A stretch of 8,762 nt of DNA from Methanobacteriota archaeon (lineage in GTDB: Archaea; Thermoplasmatota; Thermoplasmata; RBG-16-68-12). Where the stretch lies: positions 1 to 8,762 of the forward strand of contig VBLV01000112.1 in NCBI GenBank assembly GCA_005879045.1, written 5' to 3'. The notes under the pieces are model-generated. The model ran no database searches. It had not been told where the DNA came from and saw only the letters and a program-made list of their open reading frames with translations. Shown here piece by piece: positions 1 to 6,548 of the stretch (positions within the stretch are counted from its first letter, which is position 1; each line of letters begins with the position of its first letter). A program made the position numbers and the translations under genes.

Positions 1-70
1 TCCAGTCAGCGTTTCGGATCGCCGCCAAAGGCTCCTGGGAGCGGCTAGCGCCTCTTTCTGACGCCACGAA

Positions 71-106
71 CTATATTCGTCGGCGTCGCTTGCCTCGTAC
101 CGGAGA
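71..106 (+). promoter_or_regulatory. Probable archaeal promoter and RBS of the pirin/AlsS operon
   Basis: An AT-rich box (ctatattc, 71-78) stands out in GC-rich sequence. A start about 26 nt downstream would fall near 98-102. GGAGA at 102-106 then lies 7-8 nt before the ATG at 114. The TATA, leader and SD spacing is coherent and favours ATG 114 over the in-frame TTG at 90. The transcription start is inferred, not seen. Confidence 0.45.
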
Positions 107-113
107 CGCCGCC

Positions 114-863
114 ATGCCGAGCCCGCAGAAACCCCGAAGCCTGACGATCGCCCATGGGGAAATCGATGCATCGGACAAGACCACGAGCCTTTTGTTCCCG
201 AGTCGAGAGCAAGCTCCGTGGCTGCCGTTCGAACGGTTCGCCGAGACGATGACCACCTCGCGCACGAAGCTCGGGCGTCATCCCCACCAGGCCGAGGAGG
301 TCGTCATCTACCTGGTCGACGGGGAGGTCGACCACGTGGACGACTCCGGCCGGCGCGAGGCGCTGACCGCAGGCTCCGTGGCGGTCCTCACGGCACACCA
401 GGAAATTTCGCACGACATGGAGATGCTGAGAGGCAAGCGTGCGCGCTGGTTGTCGGTCGTCGTCCGCTTGCCATGGCACACGGAACCTCCGCCGACCGCG
501 GTCCAGATCAAGACGGCGGGAGACGCAAAGGAAGGTTCCGATGGAACGGTTCAGAAGCCGGTCGTCGGCCCGCTCGCTCGCGCGGATGCGTCGTCCGGTC
601 TGGAATGCACGGATATCGAGTTCGCGCGGACCGCCACCGGGTTCTTCCGAATCGGTCACAATCGCCGCGCGGTGGCGTACGTTCTGGAGGGGTCTGGGAT
701 GATCGACGACGTGCCGATCAAATCGGGATCGGGCGCTCTCCTGGAGAACATGTCCGCGGTCGCGATTGGCGGGTCGCCGGGATACCGGCTCCTCCTCGCC
801 TCCGTCCCCATCCCCGCCGAACACCAGGACGCGCCAGACGCCCCTCCGCGCCGGGTGAAGTGA
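114..863 (+). CDS. Pirin family protein (bicupin)
   Basis: 249-residue pirin-like protein. Pirins are two-domain cupins that bind one metal in the N-terminal barrel; members act as quercetin dioxygenases or as protein-binding regulators. Visible hallmarks, numbered from ATG 114, are the N-terminal block ending LGRHPHQAEEVVIYLVDGEV with ligand histidines H56 and H58, the following D-G-E-V-D-H strand, the AGSVAVLTA turn, and H100 in ISHDME. A second, degenerate cupin follows after about residue 150 (YVLEGSG strand). The glutamate after the third histidine sits at H+3 (E103) rather than the usual H+2, so metal binding may be altered. The frame stays open to the window edge, but the upstream residues do not look like pirin and ATG 114 has a TATA/SD arrangement. 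The gene ends 25 nt before an acetolactate synthase and is probably co-transcribed with it. Family assignment is firm; the precise function is unknown. Confidence 0.85.
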   Translation: MPSPQKPRSLTIAHGEIDASDKTTSLLFPSREQAPWLPFERFAETMTTSRTKLGRHPHQAEEVVIYLVDGEVDHVDDSGRREALTAGSVAVLTAHQEISHDMEMLRGKRARWLSVVVRLPWHTEPPPTAVQIKTAGDAKEGSDGTVQKPVVGPLARADASSGLECTDIEFARTATGFFRIGHNRRAVAYVLEGSGMIDDVPIKSGSGALLENMSAVAIGGSPGYRLLLASVPIPAEHQDAPDAPPRRVK

Positions 864-888
864 GCCTCCAGGCCATCGGTGCAGGGGC

Positions 889-2511
889 ATGAACGCGGCT
901 CAACTCCTGGTCTCCTGTCTCGAGAGCGAGGGAGTTCGCTTCGCGTTCGGCATCCCCGGCGAAGAAAACCTGGAACTGATGGACGCGCTGCGAGGAAGCT
1001 CCGTTCGATTCGTCCTGACGCGGCACGAAGGCGCCGCGGCGTTCATGGCGGACGTCTATGGCCGTCTCTCGGGTCGCGCAGGCGTGTGCCTCGCCACCCT
1101 AGGCCCGGGAGCGACCAACCTCGTGACCGGCGTGGCGGATGCCTTCCTCGATCGGGCGCCGCTCGTCGCGATCACGGCCCAGGCAAATCTCTCGAAGATC
1201 CATCGGGAGTCCCATCAGTACGTCGACATCCTGCAATTGTTCGGCCCGATCACGAAGTGGAATGCCCGCGTGGAGAGCCCGGACGTCGTCCCCGAGATCG
1301 TGCGGAAAGCGTTCAAACTCGCCGAGGCGGAAAAACCCGGGTCGACCCACGTCGAACTTCCGGAGAACGTCGCGGAAGAGGAAGCCGACCCGGACCAAAA
1401 GCCGCTCCCCCGGGAGCCGGTCAGCGCTCCCACGCCAGCCCGAGCGAGCGTCGAACAGGCCGCGCTCCTGATCGAGAAAGCCGTCCGACCGGTCATCCTC
1501 GCCGGGAACGGCGTGATCCGCAACGGGTCGTCCGCGGAGTTGACGCAGTTCGCCGAACGCCTGCAGATCCCCGTGGTGACCACGGTCATGGGAAAGGGCG
1601 CGATCCCCTGGACCTCACCGATGAGCCTCGTGACCATCGGAATCCTCCCCCGAGATCACGAGCTGGCGGGATTCGACGACTCCGACCTCGTGATCTGCAT
1701 CGGATATGACTTCGTCGAATACGACCCGCGTTCTTGGAACCCACAAGGCGACCGGAGGGTCGTTCACGTCGACGCGCTCCCCGCGGAGATCTCCGCTCAC
1801 TACCTCCCCGAGGTCGAGGTGATCGGCGAAATCCGAGAATCGTTGCAGGCCTTGGGCCAGCGAGTGCGCACAACACGCACCCCGGTGCGGTCCGCCCCAT
1901 CACCCGCGGCGATCAAGCGGAGGTTGGAATCGGAGCTCGGCGAGCACGGGGAGCGGCTGCTGAACCCGCAAAAGGTTCTTTGGGACTTGCGGGAGATCCT
2001 GGAACCCGATGACCTCCTCATCTCCGACGTTGGCGCTCACAAGTTGTGGCTCAGCCGCTTCTTCCGCGTGGTGAAGCCGAAGACGATCATCATCTCGAAC
2101 GGCCTCTCCCCCATGGGCATCGCCCTCCCGGGCGGAATCGCCGCCAAACTGATGGAACCGGACCGTCGGGTCGTCACGCTGAGCGGGGACGGCGGGTTCC
2201 TCATGAGCGTGCACGAGCTCGAGACCGCGAAGCGCGAGAACGCCGCCACGGTGAACATTGTCTTCCGGGATGGAGGGCTGGGGAGCATCCGGTGGAAGCA
2301 GTTGGCGAAATTCAAACGGACGGTCGGCACGGAGTTCGGCAACCCGGACTTGTCCGATCTAGCGAAAGCGTTCGGAGTCCGGGGCTTTCGCGTCGATCAT
2401 CCGTCCGGGTTGAATTCCATCCTGGGGGAAGCCTTGGAATCGAAGGTTCCGTCTCTCGTTGATGTCCCGGTCGACTACGGGAACAACCCCTTCCTCGCGG
2501 GCGAACACTAG
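889..2511 (+). CDS. alsS: Acetolactate synthase, AlsS-type (ThDP-dependent)
   Basis: 540 residues, a full-length ThDP enzyme expected to condense two pyruvates to 2-acetolactate and CO2, for acetoin or branched-chain amino acid synthesis. The N-terminal pyrimidine-binding domain holds the catalytic glutamate E47 in TRHEGAAAFMAD and the LGPGATN loop (71-77). The central domain spans about 185-350. The C-terminal domain has GDGG (433-436) and the Mg-ligand position D461 in FRDGGLGSIRWKQ. Sequence recalled from Bacillus AlsS matches several blocks: HQ..D...LF.PITK (109-123), IGYD..EYDP..WN..GDR (271-289), ISNG....G.ALP (402-414), and the end DVPVDY.(D/N)N (525-532). This argues for the catabolic, FAD-independent AlsS type over IlvB, and no small regulatory subunit gene is adjacent. 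CAGGGG lies just before the ATG. Oddity: the usual N-D before the loop is R-D. The pirin 25 nt upstream suggests joint control of pyruvate flux (inference). Confidence 0.9.
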   Translation: MNAAQLLVSCLESEGVRFAFGIPGEENLELMDALRGSSVRFVLTRHEGAAAFMADVYGRLSGRAGVCLATLGPGATNLVTGVADAFLDRAPLVAITAQANLSKIHRESHQYVDILQLFGPITKWNARVESPDVVPEIVRKAFKLAEAEKPGSTHVELPENVAEEEADPDQKPLPREPVSAPTPARASVEQAALLIEKAVRPVILAGNGVIRNGSSAELTQFAERLQIPVVTTVMGKGAIPWTSPMSLVTIGILPRDHELAGFDDSDLVICIGYDFVEYDPRSWNPQGDRRVVHVDALPAEISAHYLPEVEVIGEIRESLQALGQRVRTTRTPVRSAPSPAAIKRRLESELGEHGERLLNPQKVLWDLREILEPDDLLISDVGAHKLWLSRFFRVVKPKTIIISNGLSPMGIALPGGIAAKLMEPDRRVVTLSGDGGFLMSVHELETAKRENAATVNIVFRDGGLGSIRWKQLAKFKRTVGTEFGNPDLSDLAKAFGVRGFRVDHPSGLNSILGEALESKVPSLVDVPVDYGNNPFLAGEH

Positions 2512-2524
2512 CGGTCGGGCCTAT

Positions 2525-2541
2525 ACCCATGACGTGGGTTT
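2525..2541 (+). terminator. Possible weak terminator after the acetolactate synthase gene
   Basis: acccat-gac-gtgggt forms a 6-bp stem (one T-G pair) with a 3-nt loop, 14 nt after the synthase stop, followed by ttt. The T tract is too short to be convincing. The rest of 2512-2721, between the converging synthase and secreted-protein genes, shows no gene, RNA or repeat that I can support. Confidence 0.22.
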
Positions 2542-2721
2542 CGCCGGTGGAGGGCCGTCCAAGCACTTCGATTCACGGGGCGGAAACCGGAATTTCTCTC
2601 CATGCGTCATCGCTCGCGACGTTCCGCACGAGCCGGATTCGCCGTGCCTCTAGATTGCTCCCCAGGGTCACCGGGCCAAGGTCGCATGTCACGACGCCGA
2701 CCGAGCGCGCGCGGCCCGCGA

Positions 2722-3207
2722 TCACAGGTTCCATGCGATCGTGAACGAGGGCAGGCCACCCTGGAGGACGGTCTCGTACTTGGCACAGTAGTTCCACGCA
2801 TTTTGGGAAACCGCCGTCGGCACTCCGTCATTGACTCGCTGGGCGCCGGTCCGACCCGAGCAGCTGCCCGTGTTGACCGCGCCGTTCGCGACATAGATGA
2901 AGAGCCCCGTTGAGTTATACGGCGGGTTGTAGTTCGTAACCGTGGGAGTGACGAGCACCGGTCCCCCCGTTGTAAAGGCCGGATTTGTGGTGGGCGCAGC
3001 CGAATTGCACGAGAACGTGATCTGTCCGCTCCCGCCGAGTGTCACATTCGTGGGAGTGGCAGAGGTCGTCGGGCAATTTGCCACCATTCCACCCGCCACC
3101 GGGACTGTCGGTTGCGTCTGTTGAATCAAGACCACCGCAGATACAATTCCAAGTGCCACCAAGATCGCAAACAGGCTCACGAGACTCCAGCTCTGCCGAA
3201 GTTTCAT
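2722..3207 (-). CDS. Secreted or membrane-anchored small protein, unknown family
   Basis: 161 residues. The N-terminus has positive charges (K2, R4) followed by one hydrophobic segment (about 8-29, SLVSLFAILVALGIVSAVVL), then an exported domain rich in Thr, Asn, Ser, Gly and Pro and poor in charge. Four cysteines (45, 67, 116, 141) could make two disulfides, and two N-x-S/T sequons (N54, N98) could be glycosylated, all consistent with a location outside the membrane. No class III (pilin) peptidase site of the usual K/R-G type precedes the hydrophobic segment, so it is more likely a signal anchor or ordinary signal peptide than a pilin. The start is well fixed: ATG at 3205-3207 has GGGGGAGGAG three bases upstream. 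The gene is monocistronic, converging with the synthase and diverging from the winged-helix gene. I do not recognise the family. Confidence 0.75.
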   Translation of the reverse strand: MKLRQSWSLVSLFAILVALGIVSAVVLIQQTQPTVPVAGGMVANCPTTSATPTNVTLGGSGQITFSCNSAAPTTNPAFTTGGPVLVTPTVTNYNPPYNSTGLFIYVANGAVNTGSCSGRTGAQRVNDGVPTAVSQNAWNYCAKYETVLQGGLPSFTIAWNL

Positions 3208-3210
3208 TCA

Positions 3211-3258
3211 CTCCTCCCCCGATTCCGATGGAGTGTGTGGCGTTCTGAGTACATAAAC
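3211..3258 (-). promoter_or_regulatory. Promoter and strong Shine-Dalgarno of the secreted-protein gene
   Basis: On the minus strand, gggggaggag (3211-3220) ends 3 nt before the ATG and is the strongest ribosome-binding site in the window. A TATA-like gtttatgta (3250-3258) lies further upstream. A start about 27 nt downstream of the box would give a leader of roughly 20 nt that just includes the SD. The SD is seen directly; the TATA role is inferred. Confidence 0.5.
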
Positions 3259-3424
3259 CCTGCGGTGGGCTGCGAATGTATCACTAGGCCCTGTCGATCC
3301 GCCAGGCACGCCCAAAGCCGCACCGGGCTTAGCCCCGTTGTCGACAGTATCCGACCTGTGGCATGGCGCCTTTCGCCCAGGTCCTTCGTCGCGTCGTATC
3401 CGGCTCTGAAGAAGCGCGGCCACC

Positions 3425-4756
3425 ATGAGGACGCCGAGGACCGTCCCTCGGAACGATCCTGCCAAACACGCCAAGGTTAATAGCCGCCACATCGGGTTGT
3501 CAAACCCGTTGAGTGAGGCCGCCATCTCGACGTCCTTGGAACTCGCGAGGCGCCTGGCTGTCACGAAGCAGCATCTTGCGGGCAAGACGACTGGTTCAGC
3601 AATGGATGCGATCCTCTCCGTGATTCGCGACCTCGGCTACGTTCAGTTGGACCCGATCAACACGGTCGCACCGTCCCATGTTCTCGTCCTCTGGAGCCGG
3701 GTCGGCAACTTTCGGTTGTCGGACTTGGATCGACTCCTATGGGACGAGAAGAAGCTCTTCGAACATTGGTCCCACGCCGCTTCGATCGTGCTCACCGAAG
3801 ATTATCCGCTCCACTACTCCCTGATGAGACGGTACCCGGAGTCCCTTTCCAAGTCGTGGGGAGGATGGAGAGCGAAAGCCAGAACGTGGCTGGCTAGACA
3901 CACGGATCTTCGGAAAGCAATCCTGCGTCAGCTGAAGAGGGGACCCTTGCGACTGACCGAATTTGAAGAGTACGTTCCAACCAAGCGAAGTGCAGACGGA
4001 TGGACCTCGGGAAGCGATGTCTCCGCAGCGCTCTTCCACCTGCAAATGCGCGGAGAGGTCATGGTCGTGGGCCACCAAGGAAACCAGAAGATCTGGGGCC
4101 TGCCCGAAACGTTCCTGCCGAGCTGGGCAGAGAGGAAGGAGCTAACCGAACAAGAGGCCGAGCGGGCAGGCGCGGAGAGGACGATCCGAGCCCTCGGCAC
4201 CGCGTCCCCTTCCGAGATCAACATCTATTTTCTGCGCGGTCGCTATCTGAACCTGAAAAAGGCCCTGGAACATTTGCAGAAGGAATCGACAATCCGTCGG
4301 GTTCAAATCACCGGGCTCGCCAGCAAAGGTGAACGATATGTCCATGATCTGGACATACCGCTCCTTGAATCGATGCACTCGGACGCGTGGCAGCCGCGGA
4401 TGTCCCTCCTGGCTCCCTTCGACAATCTGATCTCCGGCAAGGACCGAGTGAACCGAATGTTCGGCTTCGACTATGTCCATGAAAACTACTTGCCGCCAAA
4501 CAAACGAAAATTCGGGTCCTATGTCCTCCCCATCCTCTGGGGTGACCGGTTCATCGGCAGGGTGGACCCGCGGATGGACAGGGAGAACGAGCGCCTCCTG
4601 ATCAATTCGGTCCACGCGGAGCCCGGCGCACCCGGCGGCAAGGAGGTCTCCTTGGAGATTCGGGAGACGATCGGGCATCTGGCAGAATTTCTCGGGGCCA
4701 AGGAAGTCGTCTACACGGCCCGCGTTCCGAAGGCCTGGAGGAACTCTCTTCGCTGA
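3425..4756 (+). CDS. Winged-helix DNA glycosylase-like protein (YcaQ/AlkX family)
   Basis: 443 residues, HTH_42 (YcaQ/AlkX/AlkZ) family; characterised members are DNA glycosylases that unhook interstrand crosslinks or remove bulky alkyl adducts. Family blocks are clear: LELARRLAV (38-46), the motif YVQLDPINTVAPSHVLVLWS (72-91), LDRLLW....LFEHWSHAASI (101-121), and the C-terminal LLAPFDNLI (328-336), FGFDY..E.Y.P..KR..G.YVLPIL.GDR..GRVD (346-381). The catalytic Q-hydrophobic-Q/D motif reads Q74-L75-D76, the QxD form known from E. coli YcaQ (AlkX), not the QxQ form of AlkZ. Full length for the family. The first 30 or so residues look unlike the family, and ttaat at 3477-3481 precedes in-frame TTG codons at 3497 and 3509, so the true start may be later than ATG 3425. 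Its stop is 6 nt from the stop of the convergent 3'-phosphoesterase gene, another repair-type enzyme. Glycosylase activity is inferred from the motif. Confidence 0.85.
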   Translation: MRTPRTVPRNDPAKHAKVNSRHIGLSNPLSEAAISTSLELARRLAVTKQHLAGKTTGSAMDAILSVIRDLGYVQLDPINTVAPSHVLVLWSRVGNFRLSDLDRLLWDEKKLFEHWSHAASIVLTEDYPLHYSLMRRYPESLSKSWGGWRAKARTWLARHTDLRKAILRQLKRGPLRLTEFEEYVPTKRSADGWTSGSDVSAALFHLQMRGEVMVVGHQGNQKIWGLPETFLPSWAERKELTEQEAERAGAERTIRALGTASPSEINIYFLRGRYLNLKKALEHLQKESTIRRVQITGLASKGERYVHDLDIPLLESMHSDAWQPRMSLLAPFDNLISGKDRVNRMFGFDYVHENYLPPNKRKFGSYVLPILWGDRFIGRVDPRMDRENERLLINSVHAEPGAPGGKEVSLEIRETIGHLAEFLGAKEVVYTARVPKAWRNSLR

Positions 4757-4762
4757 GTCACG

Positions 4763-5290
4763 TCAGGGCCTGCCCCGTGGAACTTTGCCGGACAACGCGG
4801 ATGCGGGCTCGGTTTCCGGGTTGTAATCTGCCTCGGCGAATTCGTCATCCACCTTCTGCAAGAGCCAATTTTCACGAGTTCCCTTTCCCATTCTGGTTTT
4901 CAGGACCGTCCATTGACCCCGAAGCTTCGTGCCGTACAGAGCGAATCGCATGATGCCGTCTCGGAGCGCCACCGCCGCGTCGATTCCTGCCGGTCCGACC
5001 ATCTCAAAGTCGCCGTAGTCCCACACGATGACTTCCCCCGCGCCGTATTCACCTTCAGGGAGAGTTTCCTCGAACAGAAGGTAATCGAGAGGGTGGTCCT
5101 CAACATGAATCGCGAGACGCTTTACCTTGGAATCTTTGCTTGGCCCCTTCGGAACCGCCCACGAGACCAGAGCCGTGCCAATTTCCAATCGGAAGTCATA
5201 GTGGAGGCTTCTAGCCCAGTGTTTCTGGACCACGAATCGGAGTCGCGGCGTTCCGGTCCGAGGAGCCGCGGGGATGGTTGTGTCGTTCAT
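4763..5290 (-). CDS. Free-standing LigD-type DNA 3'-phosphoesterase
   Basis: 175 residues from ATG 5290. This is the phosphoesterase (PE) module that in bacterial LigD is fused to ligase and polymerase; it trims 3'-phosphates and terminal ribonucleosides to leave 3'-OH ends for repair. Active-site residues known from Pseudomonas LigD PE (H42, H48, D50, R52, H84, Y88) all have counterparts: H24, H30, D32 and R34 in KHWARSLHYDFRLE, and H66 and Y70 in VEDHPLDYLLFE. Further family blocks are LPEGEYGAG.V.VWD.G, a G-x-W-x-L-x-K strand and NWLLQK. No ligase or polymerase domain is attached and no ligD or ku gene is in the window; stand-alone PE proteins are known in archaea. The frame stays open to an ATG at 5398, but those 36 extra residues are basic, low in similarity, and overlap the alcohol dehydrogenase promoter region. 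ATG 5290 has no clear SD, so the start is uncertain. Confidence 0.88.
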   Translation of the reverse strand: MNDTTIPAAPRTGTPRLRFVVQKHWARSLHYDFRLEIGTALVSWAVPKGPSKDSKVKRLAIHVEDHPLDYLLFEETLPEGEYGAGEVIVWDYGDFEMVGPAGIDAAVALRDGIMRFALYGTKLRGQWTVLKTRMGKGTRENWLLQKVDDEFAEADYNPETEPASALSGKVPRGRP

Positions 5291-5299
5291 GACGACGGC

Positions 5300-5317
5300 C
5301 CTGAGGGGGGACTCAGG
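5300..5317. promoter_or_regulatory. Inverted repeat upstream of the phosphoesterase start
   Basis: Perfect 6-bp arms CCTGAG (5300-5305) and CTCAGG (5312-5317) flank a 6-nt ggggga spacer, ending 9 nt from the chosen phosphoesterase ATG. It lies between that gene and the divergent alcohol dehydrogenase, so it could be an operator or leader hairpin. If the longer phosphoesterase start is real, it is coding. A 6-bp palindrome may also be chance. Confidence 0.25.
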
Positions 5318-5447
5318 TTTCTGCGTTACTAGACTCTTTGCATTGCAACGTCGCCTCGCTTGAGCGGACACCCTCGACCGCATCTCTTCGCTTTGCATCC
5401 GGAAGGCTGCACAAGAGTCTTACCCGAGCGCGGTTCTCCGCTTGGCC

Positions 5448-6526
5448 ATGACGAACAAGACTCCTGCCTATGGCGCGCTCGCGGCCAAGACGCCGGTTGC
5501 GCCCATGACGATCGAGCGACGCGACCCGGGACCGCACGATGTCGAGATTGAAATTCTCTATTGTGGCAAATTCTCTATTGTGGCATTTGCCACAGCGACG
5601 TGCACAAGGTGAACGACGACTGGGGGAACACGCAGTTTCCGATCGTGCCAGGCCACGAGATCCTCGGCCGAGTCGTATCCGAAGGGGCCCGCGCATCCCG
5701 TTACCGCGAGGGCGACCTCGTCGGCGTGGGCTGCTTCGTCGATTCGTGCCGAGCCTGCGCGCAATGCCGCGCCGGCCACGAGATGTTCTGCGAAAAGGGT
5801 GCCACGTTCACGTTTGACAGCCTCGAGCAGGACCAGAAGGCTCGGACGTATGGAGGGTACTCGGCGCGCATGGTCGTCGACGAGCGCTACGTGTTGCGAG
5901 TCCCGAAGGGGCTGGACCCCTCGCGCGCCGCACCCCTCATGTGCGCGGGCATCACCACGTACTCGCCCCTGCGCCAATTCGGCTGCAAGCCAGGCGACCA
6001 GGTCGCCGTCATGGGCTTGGGCGGTGTTGGCCACATCGCCGTCAAACTGGCAAAATCGATGGGCGCCGACGTCACCGTGCTCAGCACGTCGCCCGGGAAG
6101 GAGGAAGCCGCCGCTCGGTTGGGCGCCGAATCGTTTGTGGCCACGAAGGAGCCCGGCGCGCTTGACCCGCTCGCAGGAAAGTTCGACCTCATTGTGGACA
6201 CGATCAGCGCGCCACACGATCTGGACAAGCACTTGGCCCTCCTTCGGAGCTTCGGCACCATGGTGCTCCTGGGCTTGCCTCCCGATGCCACGTCCCCCGC
6301 CTCGATCAAGGCGGGCTCCCTCGTCTTCGGGAACAAGCGTCTCGCCGGCTCCAACATCGGCGGGATTCCCGAAACGCAAGAGATGCTCGACCATTGCGGC
6401 AAACACGGAATTGTCGCCGACGTCGAGATCATCAGGGGCGACCAAATCAACGTCGCGTACAAGCGGATGCTGCAGGGCGATGTGCGCTACCGGTTCGTCA
6501 TCGATTGCGCGAGCATTGGAGCCTGA
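5448..6526 (+). pseudogene. Zinc NADP-dependent alcohol dehydrogenase, frameshifted by a 17-bp duplication
   Basis: Medium-chain, YahK/cinnamyl-alcohol-dehydrogenase-type enzyme for alcohol/aldehyde interconversion, interrupted near its N-terminus. ATG 5448 opens a frame encoding 40 good residues ending EIEILYCG. A 17-bp tandem duplication then shifts the frame to a stop at 5610-5612. The rest is open in the +2 frame to 6526. Deleting one copy joins LYCG to ICHSDVHK and gives 353 residues, normal for the family. In that restored numbering the catalytic zinc ligands are C42, H64 (with E65) and C160. The structural zinc cysteines are C95, C98, C101 and C109, the Rossmann motif GLGGVG is 184-189, and STS (207-209) suggests NADP. 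As written, a TTG at 5561 could start a form lacking 40 residues, probably inactive. It leads an operon, 22 nt before a cupin. Duplication artefact in assembly remains possible. Confidence 0.85.
5551..5584. repeat. Perfect 17-bp tandem duplication inside the dehydrogenase gene
   Basis: aaattctctattgtggc occurs twice head to tail, at 5551-5567 and 5568-5584, with no mismatch. The period extends one base to 5585. The unit encodes the ILYCG strand just before the first catalytic cysteine. 17 is not a multiple of three, so the second copy causes the frameshift. Such short direct repeats arise and revert by replication slippage. Confidence 0.97.
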
Positions 6527-6548
6527 GCAAGGGGAGCGAGTGACGGCC

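Noticed and set aside
3..113. Open pirin frame extending to the window edge, suggesting a longer protein or fusion.
   Set aside because: The upstream residues show no pirin similarity, while a TATA-like box and SD are correctly placed for ATG 114.
45..890. 281-codon minus-strand frame opposite the pirin gene.
   Set aside because: An antisense shadow of the pirin coding region with no family motif.
5551..5612. Programmed ribosomal frameshift or deliberate short ORF in the dehydrogenase.
   Set aside because: There is no slippery heptamer or downstream structure, and a perfect 17-bp duplication explains the shift fully.
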